NCBI GenBank assembly: GCA_038232055.1 | Contig: JBBSIN010000022.1 | Span: 1 to 33,886 of the forward strand | DNA from: JBBSIN01 sp038232055 | GTDB lineage: Bacteria; Actinomycetota; Actinomycetes; JADGOV01 | Reading direction: 5' to 3' | Length of the DNA: 33,886 nucleotides | Shown: positions 7,076 through 14,635 of the stretch, piece after piece | Layout of the letters: every line of letters begins with the position of its first letter | How positions within the stretch are numbered: position 1 is the first letter of the stretch | Made by a program: the position numbers and the translations under genes | Notes under the pieces: generated by a model | The model's input: only the letters and a program-made list of their open reading frames with translations | Database searches by the model: none | What the model was told of the DNA's origin: nothing

Positions 7076-7687
7076 GTGCTGGTCGTCGTGGCGGTCGTGG
7101 CCGCCGTCGTAGTCATCGCGACGTACCTGACCTGGCTCGCCGGACGCCTCGACCGACTGCACGCGCGCACCGACGGCGCGCGGGCCTCGCTCGATGCGCA
7201 GCTGGTGCGCCGCGCGGCGGCCGCAGCCGCCGTCGCCGAGTACGCCGCCCGGCGAGACCTGCTGCCCAAGCGCGACGCGCGGGCGCTCGGCACCGCCGCC
7301 CGGGCCGCCTCGACCGCGGGCGCCGGGGAGCGCGAGCCCGCTGAGAACGACCTCTCACGCGCCCTGCACACGGCGGTCGCGGGGCTGCCGGGTCGGGACG
7401 GACACCTGTCGGGTCCGGACGGCCACCTGCCGGGTCCGGACGGCCACCTGCCGGATGCGGACGACGACCTGCGGCCTCTGCTCGACGACCTGGCGATCGC
7501 CGCCAGCCGTATCGTGCTCGCCAGGCGGTTCTACAACGACGCGGTGCGCGACACCACGGCCGTCCACGAGCGTCGACTCGTGCGGTGGCTTCGGCTCGCC
7601 GGGCACGCGCCTGCCGGGTCGTTCTTCGAGATCGACGACACCCCGCCCGAGGCCCTCGCCGGCTTCCCGTCGGCCCAGCCGCGCTGA
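7076..7687 (+). CDS. LemA-like membrane protein with internal heptapeptide repeat
   Basis: A 203-residue protein with one N-terminal membrane segment (about 1-24, Val/Ala rich), then an Ala/Arg-rich helical region. The C-terminal part, IAASRIVLARRFYNDAVRDT followed by an AGHAPAGSFFEI segment, resembles the LemA fold (the RxYYNxAVxxYN and F...iA motifs). Residues 106-133 are a tandem heptapeptide (GRDGHLS, GPDGHLP, GPDGHLP, DADDDLR). The function of LemA proteins is not established. The GTG start is two bases after pimA, so it is the fourth gene of the PIM operon; I know similar membrane proteins at this position in other actinobacteria. The LemA call is moderate because only the C-terminal half is convincing. 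Confidence 0.65.
   Translation: MLVVVAVVAAVVVIATYLTWLAGRLDRLHARTDGARASLDAQLVRRAAAAAAVAEYAARRDLLPKRDARALGTAARAASTAGAGEREPAENDLSRALHTAVAGLPGRDGHLSGPDGHLPGPDGHLPDADDDLRPLLDDLAIAASRIVLARRFYNDAVRDTTAVHERRLVRWLRLAGHAPAGSFFEIDDTPPEALAGFPSAQPR
7391..7474 (+). repeat. 21-bp in-frame tandem repeat in LemA-like gene
   Basis: Four consecutive 21-base units (7391-7411, 7412-7432, 7433-7453, 7454-7474). The second and third are identical, the first differs at a few bases and the fourth is degenerate. They encode the heptapeptide GPDGHLP and variants. Copy number probably varies between strains through slippage. Confidence 0.8.
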
Positions 7688-7725
7688 TCCCGCGCGTCGG
7701 GCGGCGAGGCGGCGCGCTGTCGTTC

Positions 7726-7731
7726 TACCTT
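7726..7731 (+). promoter_or_regulatory. Candidate -10 for leaderless DUF3048 gene
   Basis: TACCTT ends six bases before the ATG at 7738, so transcription would begin at or next to the start codon. No Shine-Dalgarno sequence precedes the ATG, which supports a leaderless transcript. Confidence 0.4.
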
Positions 7732-7737
7732 GGACCG

Positions 7738-8781
7738 ATGCGTCCGTCGCGCCTGTCCGGGATGCTCCTGGCGGGTAGCGTCGTCCCCGCGCTGCTCGTC
7801 GCCGGCTGCCACTCGGGGCGCCAGCCGGTCGCCGCCAGCCCCACACCGTCGTCGCCCGCGCCGTCGCCCAGTGGGGCGGCGAGGCCGACGCCCGCCGCGC
7901 CCGTCGGAGCCGCCGGCCTCAACGGCTCGCCGGCCGGGCTGGGCCGGCCCGTGTTGGCCGTGAAGATCGACAATACCGGCCCATCACATCCGCAGGTAGG
8001 GCTGGGGTCGGCCGACATCGTCTACGTCGAAGAGGTCGAGGGTGAGCTCACTCGGCTGCTGGCGGTCTTTTCCTCGCACCCGCCGGCCGTCGTCGGCCCG
8101 ACCCGCAGCGCCCGCGAGAGCGACCTCGAGCTGCTCCGGCAGTACGGCCGCGTCGCTCTCGCCTACTCCGGCGCCAACCGCGGCGTCCTGCGAGCCGTGC
8201 GTCGGGCGCCCGTCGTCGACGCCGGCTTCGACGTGCTGAGCCGCGCGTACTTCCGCGACTTCGGCCGGCCGATGCCCTACAACCTCTTCGTCCGGCCGGC
8301 GACGGTGCTGGCCGCGAAGAAGCCGGTAAAGGCGCGTGACATCGGGCTGCGCTTCGGCGCCCCGGTACCGACCGGCGGCCGAGCCAGTCTCGGCTTCTCC
8401 GTGCGGTTCGGGCCTTACGCCTCCGCGGCCGTGCGTTACGACCCGCGGACGCACCGGTGGCGGCTGTCGATGGACGGCCGCAAGTCTCTTCTTGCCGGCG
8501 GCGGGCAGATCGCCCCGGCGAACGTGGTCGTGCAGTACGTCAAGGTGCGCGGGTCGCGCTTCCACGACGTCAACGGCAACGTCTCGCCCTTCACCGTCAG
8601 TGTCGGCTCCGGAAAGGTCACCGTCTTCCGGGACGGCCGCGCCTACTCCGGCCGGTGGAGCCGCCCGAAGGCCACCGGCGGCACGCGCTTTCGTAGCGCG
8701 GCCGGGCGTGACCTGCTGCTCCGACCGGGGCAGACGTGGATCTTGCTCGTGCGCAACGGACTGCCGCTGCGTAAGCCCTGA
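7738..8781 (+). CDS. DUF3048 domain lipoprotein (YerB-like)
   Basis: A 347-residue exported lipoprotein. The signal peptide ends in a lipobox LLVAGC with C24 as the lipidation site, followed by a Pro/Ser/Ala-rich linker (28-65). The mature part carries the DUF3048 pattern: LAVKIDNTG near the start, SADIVYVEEVEGELTRLLAVF, GPTRSAR and a C-terminal beta-rich half ending in RPGQTWILLV. No biochemical role is established for this family. The ATG at 7738 is chosen because it starts the signal peptide and sits right behind a TACCTT -10; the frame is open further upstream but has no better start. It stands alone between the PIM cluster and pdxS. Confidence 0.87.
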   Translation: MRPSRLSGMLLAGSVVPALLVAGCHSGRQPVAASPTPSSPAPSPSGAARPTPAAPVGAAGLNGSPAGLGRPVLAVKIDNTGPSHPQVGLGSADIVYVEEVEGELTRLLAVFSSHPPAVVGPTRSARESDLELLRQYGRVALAYSGANRGVLRAVRRAPVVDAGFDVLSRAYFRDFGRPMPYNLFVRPATVLAAKKPVKARDIGLRFGAPVPTGGRASLGFSVRFGPYASAAVRYDPRTHRWRLSMDGRKSLLAGGGQIAPANVVVQYVKVRGSRFHDVNGNVSPFTVSVGSGKVTVFRDGRAYSGRWSRPKATGGTRFRSAAGRDLLLRPGQTWILLVRNGLPLRKP

Positions 8782-8819
8782 ACGTGCGCAGCCCCTGACC
8801 TCCCGGACGGTTGCCGGCA

Positions 8820-8847
8820 TTGCGGCCGGATGCGCTCGCCGTACGAT
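8820..8847 (+). promoter_or_regulatory. Promoter of pdxS-pdxT
   Basis: TTGCGG (8820-8825) and TACGAT (8842-8847) are separated by 16 bases, a good vegetative promoter match. Transcription would start near 8854, about 24 bases before the pdxS GTG. This position excludes the in-frame ATG at 8830 as the pdxS start. Confidence 0.5.
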
Positions 8848-8877
8848 GAGAGCGTTCCCGATCCAGCGAGGTTCGCC

Positions 8878-9786
8878 GTGTCCAGCCCCGAAGCCGTCCC
8901 CGGTCCGATCAGTGGCACCGCCCGCGTGAAGCGCGGCATGGCCGAGATGCTCAAGGGCGGCGTCATCATGGACGTCGTCACGCCCGAGCAGGCGCGCATC
9001 GCGGAGGACGCCGGCGCTGTTGCCGTCATGGCGCTGGAACGGGTGCCGGCCGACATCCGCGCCCAGGGCGGCGTGGCCCGGATGAGCGACCCGGACATGA
9101 TCGACGGGATCGTCGGCGCGGTGTCCATCCCGGTCATGGCCAAGGCCCGCATCGGCCACTGCGTCGAGGCCCAGGTGCTGCAGGCGCTCGGCGTCGACTA
9201 CGTGGACGAGTCTGAGGTGCTCACTCCGGCGGACGAGGCGCACCACATCGACAAGTGGCAGTTCACCGTCCCGTTCGTCTGCGGGGCGACGAACCTCGGC
9301 GAGGCGCTGCGCCGGCTCGGCGAGGGCGCGGCGATGATCCGGTCCAAGGGCGAGGCCGGCACCGGCAACGTCGTCGAGGCGGTCCGGCACATGCGCTCGA
9401 TCCGTGCCGAGCTGCGCCGGCTCGCCACGATGAGCGCCGAGGAGCTCTTCGCCGCGGCCAAGGAGCTACGAGCGCCGTACGAGCTGATCGCGGAGGTGGC
9501 CCGCACCGGTTCGCTGCCCGTCGTGCTCTTCACCGCCGGCGGCATCGCCACCCCGGCCGACGCGGCGATGATGATGCAGCTGGGTGCCGAGGGGGTCTTC
9601 GTCGGTTCCGGCATCTTCAAGTCCGGCGACCCGGCCAAGCGCGCACGGGCGATCGTCGAGGCGACCACGATGTACGCCGACCCGGACATGGTCGCCAAGG
9701 TCTCCCGCGGGCTCGGCGAGGCCATGGTCGGCATCAACGTGTCCGACCTCGCACCCGAGCAGCGCCTCGCCAGCCGCGGCTGGTGA
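8878..9786 (+). CDS. pdxS: Pyridoxal 5'-phosphate synthase, PdxS lyase subunit
   Basis: A 302-residue TIM-barrel enzyme that condenses ribose 5-phosphate, glyceraldehyde 3-phosphate and ammonia into pyridoxal phosphate, the DXP-independent route. Hallmarks are KGGVIMDV, the first catalytic lysine K89 in MAKARIGH, DESEVLTPAD, and K157 in IRSKGEAGTGN, followed by the phosphate-binding FTAGGIATPADAA and EGVFVGSGIF segments. The GTG at 8878 gives the normal family length and has a GCGAGG-like ribosome site; the ATG at 8830 lies upstream of the predicted transcription start. Ammonia is supplied by PdxT, whose GTG overlaps the stop by 4 bp. In M. tuberculosis a thioesterase gene lies between the two; it is absent here. 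Confidence 0.96.
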   Translation: MSSPEAVPGPISGTARVKRGMAEMLKGGVIMDVVTPEQARIAEDAGAVAVMALERVPADIRAQGGVARMSDPDMIDGIVGAVSIPVMAKARIGHCVEAQVLQALGVDYVDESEVLTPADEAHHIDKWQFTVPFVCGATNLGEALRRLGEGAAMIRSKGEAGTGNVVEAVRHMRSIRAELRRLATMSAEELFAAAKELRAPYELIAEVARTGSLPVVLFTAGGIATPADAAMMMQLGAEGVFVGSGIFKSGDPAKRARAIVEATTMYADPDMVAKVSRGLGEAMVGINVSDLAPEQRLASRGW

Positions 9787-10388
9787 ACGCTCCCCGCATC
9801 GGGGTCCTGGCCCTGCAGGGGGACGTGCGCGAGCACCTTCGGATGCTTGAGCTGGCAGGTGCGTCGGCGCTCGCCCTCCGGCGGCCGGAGGCGCTCGACG
9901 GGCTCGACGGGATCGTCGTACCCGGCGGCGAGTCCACGACCATCGGCAAGCTGGCCGTGACGTTCGGCCTGCTGGAACCGCTGCAGAAAGCGATCGCCGC
10001 GGGGATGCCGGCGTACGGCTCCTGCGCCGGGATGATCCTGCTTGCCGACACGATTCTCGACGGGAAGCCGGCGCAGCCGAGCATCGGCGGCCTCGACGTC
10101 GTCGTACGCCGCAACGCCTTCGGCCGGCAGGTCGACTCCTTCGAGGCCGACGTCGCCTGGCGCGGGTTCGACGACCCGGTGCACGCGGTGTTCATCCGAG
10201 CGCCGTGGGTGGAGTCGGCCGGCGAGGACGTCGAGGTCCTCGCGCGCGTCGAGGGCGGGCGAGTCGACGGTACGATCGTCGCCGTGCGTCAGGGCGACCT
10301 GCTCGCCACCTCGTTCCATCCGGAGCTCACCGGCGACTCGCGCGTGCACGAGGTATTCGTCTCGATGGTGAAGGCAGGCGCAGGATGA
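9783..10388 (+). CDS. pdxT: Pyridoxal 5'-phosphate synthase, PdxT glutaminase subunit
   Basis: A 201-residue class I glutamine amidotransferase that hydrolyses glutamine and channels ammonia to PdxS. The nucleophile is C81 in GSCAGMI, with H179 and E181 in SFHPELTGD completing the triad; the GGES segment (48-51) forms the oxyanion region. The GTG start overlaps the pdxS stop (GTGA), which fixes the start and implies coupled synthesis of the two subunits. The stop overlaps the ATG of the YebC-family gene (ATGA), so pdxS, pdxT and yebC are read as one unit from the promoter before pdxS. Confidence 0.95.
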   Translation: MNAPRIGVLALQGDVREHLRMLELAGASALALRRPEALDGLDGIVVPGGESTTIGKLAVTFGLLEPLQKAIAAGMPAYGSCAGMILLADTILDGKPAQPSIGGLDVVVRRNAFGRQVDSFEADVAWRGFDDPVHAVFIRAPWVESAGEDVEVLARVEGGRVDGTIVAVRQGDLLATSFHPELTGDSRVHEVFVSMVKAGAG

Positions 10389-11137
10389 GCGGCCACTCCA
10401 AGTGGGCCACCACCAAGCACAAAAAGGCGGTGGTCGACGCCAGGCGTGGCAAGCTCTTCGCCAAGCTGATCAAGACCATCGAGGTGGCGGCGCGTACGGG
10501 TGGCGGCGACCCCACCGGCAACCCGACCCTCGCCGACGCGATCGCCAAGGCCAAGGGGCAGTCGGTGCCCAACGACAACATCGACCGCGCGGTCAAGCGG
10601 GGAGCCGGACTCGAGGCGGGCGGCGCCGACTGGCAGCCGATCACCTACGAGGGGTACGCGCCCGGCGGGGTGGCGCTACTCGTGGAGTGCCTGACCGATA
10701 ACCGCAATCGGGCGGCATCCGAGGTGCGAACCGCGATGACCCGAAACGGCGGCACGATGGCCGACCCGGGCTCGGTCGCTTACCTCTTCGCCCGCAAGGG
10801 TGTCGTGCTGGTGCCCAGCGACGGCTTGGCCGAGGACGACGTGCTCGCCGCGGTGCTCGACGCCGGCGCCGAGGAGGTCAACGACCTGGGGGAGGCGTTC
10901 GAGGTGGTCTGCGAAGCGACCGACACGCACGCCGTGCGCCTGGCCTGCCAGGCGGCTGGCCTGCCCGTGGAGTCGGCCGACGTGTCGTGGCTGCCCTCGG
11001 TGTCGGTGCCGCTCGAGGACGACGTGGCGAAGCGGGTGCTGCGACTAGTCGACGCGCTGGAGGACTGCGACGACGTACAGAACGTCTGGGCGAACTTCGA
11101 CGTGGCGGACGACGTCTTGGAGGCGCTGGCCGGCTGA
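10385..11137 (+). CDS. YebC/PmpR-family protein (TACO1 family)
   Basis: A 250-residue protein beginning with the family signature MSGHSKWATTKHKK, with RGKLFAKLIK, NIDRAVKRG and the mid-protein TDNRNRAASEVR and GSVAYLF motifs typical of YebC/TACO1. Members have been described as DNA-binding regulators, and more recently some bind ribosomes and help translation of difficult sequences such as polyproline; which applies here cannot be read from the sequence. The ATG overlaps the pdxT stop. It lies before ruvCAB, as in many bacteria, but is separated from ruvC by an unusual 332-base gap. Confidence 0.93.
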   Translation: MSGHSKWATTKHKKAVVDARRGKLFAKLIKTIEVAARTGGGDPTGNPTLADAIAKAKGQSVPNDNIDRAVKRGAGLEAGGADWQPITYEGYAPGGVALLVECLTDNRNRAASEVRTAMTRNGGTMADPGSVAYLFARKGVVLVPSDGLAEDDVLAAVLDAGAEEVNDLGEAFEVVCEATDTHAVRLACQAAGLPVESADVSWLPSVSVPLEDDVAKRVLRLVDALEDCDDVQNVWANFDVADDVLEALAG

Positions 11138-11469
11138 CCGGTCGACCGAGCCGGTTTGGGCCCTGACCGCCGGACGATCTCCTTCGCGTTGCCCGTGGTG
11201 GCTTGTCGATCTCCAAACGGTTCCTTCAGCAACAACAGCGGCGGCGAAGGAGATCGCCACGGACGCGACCGGCCGGTTCGGCTGCCGCGCCCCGGCTCCC
11301 GTCGGCGAGGTCGACTCGGCGAAGCGTCCGGAGACTCTTGCTCGGCGGATCGAAGCCCCGGTGGCCGCGGCCCCCGGGAGCGTCCCACCCGCTGAGGAAC
11401 GATGGCGCCGCGAGCGAGGCCGCGTGTCGAAGCGCCGATATGTCGGCCCACCTCGCTACCCTGCCGAAC
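11138..11469 (+). other. Structured 332-base gap between yebC-type gene and ruvC
   Basis: No gene is supported here. A perfect 13-bp inverted repeat is present: CGATCTCCTTCGC (11175-11187) and GCGAAGGAGATCG (11244-11256). A second copy of CGATCTCC lies between the arms at 11207-11214 and could pair with the same right arm (GGAGATCG, 11249-11256), so two mutually exclusive hairpins are possible. A further weak pair is GGACGC (11261-11266) with GCGTCC (11324-11329). The region ends with a -10-like TACCCT directly in front of ruvC. It could be a YebC transcript terminator or attenuator, or an undescribed leader RNA. Confidence 0.4.
11457..11462 (+). promoter_or_regulatory. Candidate -10 for leaderless ruvC
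   Basis: TACCCT ends seven bases before the GTG at 11470. No Shine-Dalgarno sequence is present, so the ruvCAB transcript may start at the ruvC start codon. Confidence 0.4.
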
Positions 11470-11997
11470 GTGTGTTCGATACGTGTGCTCGGCGTCGACC
11501 CCGGGCTGACGCGCTGCGGTCTAGGCGTCGTCGAGGGGGCACCGGGGCGCCAGCTCGCCGCGGTGGCGTACGACGTCGTCCGCACACCGCCCGGCGACGA
11601 CATCGGAGTTCGCCTCGTCGCCCTCGAGGCCATCGTCGAGAGCTGGCTGCGTCGCCACCGTCCCGACGCGGTGGCCGTCGAGCGGGTGTTCAGCCAGGCC
11701 AACGTTCGGACGGTAATGGGCACGGCGCAGGCCGGCGCCGTCGCCATCACCTGCGCCGCGCGGCTGGGCCTGCCGGTCGTCCTGCACACGCCGAGTGAGG
11801 TGAAGGCGGCGGTCACCGGCAACGGACGCGCCGACAAGGCCCAGGTCACCAGCATGGTGACGCGGCTGCTGCGGCTCGCCGACCCGCCGCGCCCAGCCGA
11901 TGCGGCCGATGCGCTGGCGCTGGCGATCTGCCAGCTCTGGCGCGGTGGCGCGCAGGTCAAGCTCAGCGCGGCCGTCGCGCGGGCGGCGACCTCGTGA
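11470..11997 (+). CDS. ruvC: Holliday junction resolvase RuvC
   Basis: A 175-residue crossover junction endonuclease that cuts four-way junctions symmetrically with RuvAB. The four catalytic acidic residues are D10 (VLGVDPGLTRCG), E71 (AVERVF), D144 and D147 (ADAADALALAICQ). The GTG at 11470 places the RVLGVDPG strand at the expected N-terminus and follows a -10-like hexamer; a frame-compatible ATG at 11440 would add ten residues and overlap that hexamer. The stop overlaps the ruvA GTG (GTGA). It is the first gene of ruvC-ruvA-ruvB. Confidence 0.95.
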   Translation: MCSIRVLGVDPGLTRCGLGVVEGAPGRQLAAVAYDVVRTPPGDDIGVRLVALEAIVESWLRRHRPDAVAVERVFSQANVRTVMGTAQAGAVAITCAARLGLPVVLHTPSEVKAAVTGNGRADKAQVTSMVTRLLRLADPPRPADAADALALAICQLWRGGAQVKLSAAVARAATS

Positions 11998-12614
11998 TCG
12001 CCAGCGTGGCTGGCCGGGTGACCGCCCTCGCCCCCGACGGCGCCGTGGTCGAGGTTGGCGGCGTCGGGCTGTTCGTCTCCTGCACGCCCACGCTGCTCGC
12101 AGGGCTGCGGGTGGGCCAGCCGGCGCAGCTGGCGACGGCCCTCGTCGTACGAGAGGAGTCGCTCACGCTCTACGGGTTCGCCGACGACGACGAGCGCACG
12201 GTCTTCGAGCTGTTGCAGACGGCGAGTGGCGTCGGCCCCCGGCTCGCGCAGGCGGCGCTGGCGGTCCACCGACCCGACGCTATCCGGCGGGCGGTTACCA
12301 CCGAGGACCTCGCCGCGCTCACGCTCGTCCCGGGCATCGGCCGCAAGGGGGCGCAGCGCATCGTGCTCGAGCTGCGCGACCGGCTCGGGCCGGAGACCGG
12401 CCCCTCGCCGGCGGTCACGATGCCGGGTCGGGCGTCACCCGACTGGCGCGACCAGGTACGCAGCGGTCTCGTGGGGCTCGGCTGGTCGCTCCGGGAGGCC
12501 GACGAGGCAGCCAGTGCCGTGTCCGGGGAGGCGGAGGCCGCGCTTGTGGCGGGCGAGGCGCCGCCGGTCGCGGCCCTGCTGCGCTCGGCACTGCGGCTGT
12601 TGGGCGCGCGGTGA
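11994..12614 (+). CDS. ruvA: Holliday junction branch-migration DNA-binding subunit RuvA
   Basis: A 206-residue protein that binds four-way junctions as a tetramer and loads the RuvB motor. The N-terminal OB-like domain (MIASVAGRVTAL, ESLTLYGFADDDERTVFELLQTASGVGP) is followed by two helix-hairpin-helix motifs (SGVGPRLAQAAL and VPGIGRKGAQRIVLELRDRL), a variable linker with GPSPAVTMP, and the C-terminal RuvB-contacting domain (about 150-206). The GTG overlaps the ruvC stop by 4 bp. Nothing unusual is seen. Confidence 0.95.
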   Translation: MIASVAGRVTALAPDGAVVEVGGVGLFVSCTPTLLAGLRVGQPAQLATALVVREESLTLYGFADDDERTVFELLQTASGVGPRLAQAALAVHRPDAIRRAVTTEDLAALTLVPGIGRKGAQRIVLELRDRLGPETGPSPAVTMPGRASPDWRDQVRSGLVGLGWSLREADEAASAVSGEAEAALVAGEAPPVAALLRSALRLLGAR

Positions 12615-12649
12615 GCGGCGCGTACGCCGGCCGCGAGGAGGCAGGCGTC

Positions 12650-13663
12650 GTGTCGGCGGTCGCCGCGCCCGATGACCGTGCGGCTGAGGCGGCGCTGCGG
12701 CCGAAGCGGCTCGAGGAGTTCATCGGCCAGCACCGGGTGCGCGAGCAGCTGTCCCTCATGCTCGAAGGTGCCCGCCGGCGCGGCCGGCCGCCGGATCACG
12801 TGCTGCTCTCCGGACCACCGGGCCTCGGCAAGACGACGATGGCGATGATCATCGCGGCGGAGATGAGCGCGCCGCTTCGGGTGACGAGCGGGCCGGCCAT
12901 TGAGCGGGCCGGCGACCTTGCAGCGCTGCTCTCGACCCTCGGCGAAGGCGAAGTGCTCTTCCTCGACGAGATCCATCGGATGGCGCGGCCGGCCGAGGAG
13001 CTGCTCTACGTCGCTATGGAGGACTTCCGGGTCGACGTCGTGGTCGGCAAGGGCCCGGGCGCGACCGCGATCCCGCTCGACGTCGCGCCGTTCACCCTGG
13101 TCGGTGCCACGACGCGAGCTGGCCTGCTGCCCGGACCGCTGCGCGACCGGTTCGGTTTCGTGGCGCACCTCGACTTCTACGCGCCGCACGAGCTCGAGCG
13201 GGTCCTCGTCCGCTCGGCTGGCCTGCTCGGCGTGGCCCTTCGAGCCGACGCCGCGGTGGAGATCGCCGGGCGGTCCCGCGGCACCCCACGCATCGCCAAC
13301 CGCCTGCTGCGTCGGGTCCGCGACTACGCGGAGGTACGCGGCGACGGTGTGGTCGACCTCCCGTCGGCCCGAGCCGCGCTCGCGCTCTACGAAGTCGACG
13401 AGATCGGGCTCGACCGGCTCGACCGCGCCGTCCTCGACGCGCTGCTCCGTCGGTTCGGCGGCGGGCCGGTCGGTCTCGGCACGCTCGCGGTAGCCGTGGG
13501 GGAAGAGCCGGAGACGGTGGAGGAGGTCGCGGAGCCGTTCCTCGTCCGGGCCGGGCTGCTCGCCAGGACGCCGCGTGGGCGAATCGCCACGCCGGGCGCG
13601 TGGGAGCACCTCGGCGTTGCACCGCCTTCGTCCGAGCCGCCCGGGCTCTTCGACGTCGGCTGA
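12650..13663 (+). CDS. ruvB: Holliday junction branch-migration ATPase RuvB
   Basis: A 337-residue AAA+ motor that drives branch migration with RuvA. Walker A is GPPGLGKT (55-62), Walker B is LDEIH (105-109), with the sensor 1 GATTRAG and the sensor 2 GTPRIANRLLRRVRD segments, and a C-terminal winged helix (IGLDRLDRAVLDALLRRFGGGPVGL). Two starts are possible: the GTG at 12650 has a strong GAGGAGG eight bases upstream, while the GTG at 12611 overlaps the ruvA stop and would add 13 residues. I favour 12650 on the ribosome site. This is the last backbone gene before the accessory block; yajC normally follows closely in many actinobacteria. Confidence 0.94.
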   Translation: MSAVAAPDDRAAEAALRPKRLEEFIGQHRVREQLSLMLEGARRRGRPPDHVLLSGPPGLGKTTMAMIIAAEMSAPLRVTSGPAIERAGDLAALLSTLGEGEVLFLDEIHRMARPAEELLYVAMEDFRVDVVVGKGPGATAIPLDVAPFTLVGATTRAGLLPGPLRDRFGFVAHLDFYAPHELERVLVRSAGLLGVALRADAAVEIAGRSRGTPRIANRLLRRVRDYAEVRGDGVVDLPSARAALALYEVDEIGLDRLDRAVLDALLRRFGGGPVGLGTLAVAVGEEPETVEEVAEPFLVRAGLLARTPRGRIATPGAWEHLGVAPPSSEPPGLFDVG

Positions 13664-13672
13664 CCCGGCGGC

Positions 13673-14473
13673 TCAGGCCAGCCGGAACTCGCTGTCCGGG
13701 ACATCAGTGACGAGCATGTTCCCTGGCGCGTGCGTGATGGCGAACGGCGGCCGGGAGGCCATCAGCGCCGCCTGCGGGGTGACACCACAGGCCCAGAAGA
13801 CGGGCACCTCGTCCGCCGCGATGTCGACCGGATCGCCGAAGTCCGGCCGGCCGAGGTCGTCGATGCCGAGGGCCCCTGGAACTCCGACGTGGACCGGCGC
13901 GCCGTGCACGGCCGGCATCAGCGCCGTCACCTGCACCGCGGTAGGCACCATCGACGCCCGAATCGGCCGCATGGACACCACCAGAGGTCCGTGCAGGCGG
14001 CCGGCCGGCCGGCACTGCCGGTCGGTGAGGTACATCGCGACGTTGCGGCCCTCGGCGATGTGCCGCAGTGGTACGCCGGCCTCGATCAGCCCGGTTTCGA
14101 AACTGAAGCTGCATCCGATCAGGAACGTCACCAAATCCTGCCGCCACAGCGCCGTGACGTCGGTCGGCTCGTCGACGAGTTCGCCGTCGCGCCAGACCCG
14201 GTAGCGCGGTAGGTCGGTGCGCAGGTCGACGCCGGGTGCCATCGGCGTCGCTGTCGCCCCGGCGTCGGTTACGTCGAGGATCGGGCAGGGCTTCGGGTTG
14301 CGCTGCGCGAAGAGCAGCAGGTCGTACGCCCAGTCGCGGGGGATCGCGACCAGGTTGGCCTGGGTGTAGCCCTGGCACCAACCGGTCGTCGTCGCGGCGG
14401 TGCCCGTGCGGAAGGCGGCGCGGGCCTGCGCGGGCGCAACCGTGCGCGGGTCGAGGGTGCTGGCGGTCGTCAT
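13673..14473 (-). CDS. DUF1445 protein, putative D-glutamate cyclase / hydro-lyase (YcsI family)
   Basis: A 266-residue protein of the DUF1445/UPF0317 family. Conserved blocks seen are GYTQANLVAIP, FAQRNPKPCPILDVT, FLIGCSFSFE, HIAEGRNVAMYLT and PVFWACGVTPQAALM. The family includes Bacillus YcsI, found beside ycsF-ycsG-kipIA, and the mitochondrial D-glutamate cyclase that forms 5-oxo-D-proline from D-glutamate. Here it lies 2.3 kb from a pxpABC-NRAMP operon on the same strand, the same functional neighbourhood, but split by a toxin-antitoxin pair, a peroxiredoxin and an acetyltransferase. The ATG at 14473 has GAGAGGA upstream. Its stop is ten bases from the convergent ruvB stop. Activity is inferred from family and context. 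Confidence 0.82.
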   Translation of the reverse strand: MTTASTLDPRTVAPAQARAAFRTGTAATTTGWCQGYTQANLVAIPRDWAYDLLLFAQRNPKPCPILDVTDAGATATPMAPGVDLRTDLPRYRVWRDGELVDEPTDVTALWRQDLVTFLIGCSFSFETGLIEAGVPLRHIAEGRNVAMYLTDRQCRPAGRLHGPLVVSMRPIRASMVPTAVQVTALMPAVHGAPVHVGVPGALGIDDLGRPDFGDPVDIAADEVPVFWACGVTPQAALMASRPPFAITHAPGNMLVTDVPDSEFRLA

Positions 14474-14600
14474 CCTGGGTCCTCTCCTCGGCGGGCGCCG
14501 TCAACGCTAGGCTCCCGCCGTCCCGCGGCCGACATGGCGGGCGATGCCACCGCGTCATGCGGCACATGGGCTGGTGGGCTTCAGCTGGACAGACATCGTC

Positions 14601-14629
14601 TTGGCTAGCCTTGGCCAAGAAGGTACGCT
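14601..14629 (+). promoter_or_regulatory. Promoter and operator of the Phd/VapC pair
   Basis: TTGGCT (14601-14606) and TACGCT (14624-14629) are separated by 17 bases. Two 8-base perfect palindromes, GGCTAGCC (14603-14610) and TTGGCCAA (14611-14618), overlap the -35 and fill the spacer, a suitable site for autorepression by the antitoxin or the complex. The -10 ends six bases before the antitoxin ATG, so the message is probably leaderless. Confidence 0.5.
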
Positions 14630-14635
14630 TGCGGC

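Noticed and set aside
8830..8877. Earlier ATG start for pdxS at 8830
   Set aside because: The -10 hexamer at 8842-8847 lies inside this stretch and the extra 16 residues are not family-like.
10205..10384. Upstream extension of the YebC-family gene
   Set aside because: The family signature MSGHSKW begins at the ATG 10385, which overlaps the pdxT stop; the upstream codons lie inside pdxT.
11203..11469. In-frame extension of ruvC upstream (QQQQRRRRR-type sequence)
   Set aside because: RuvC homologues begin at the RVLGVDPG strand; the extension is low complexity and overlaps the inverted repeat and the -10-like hexamer.
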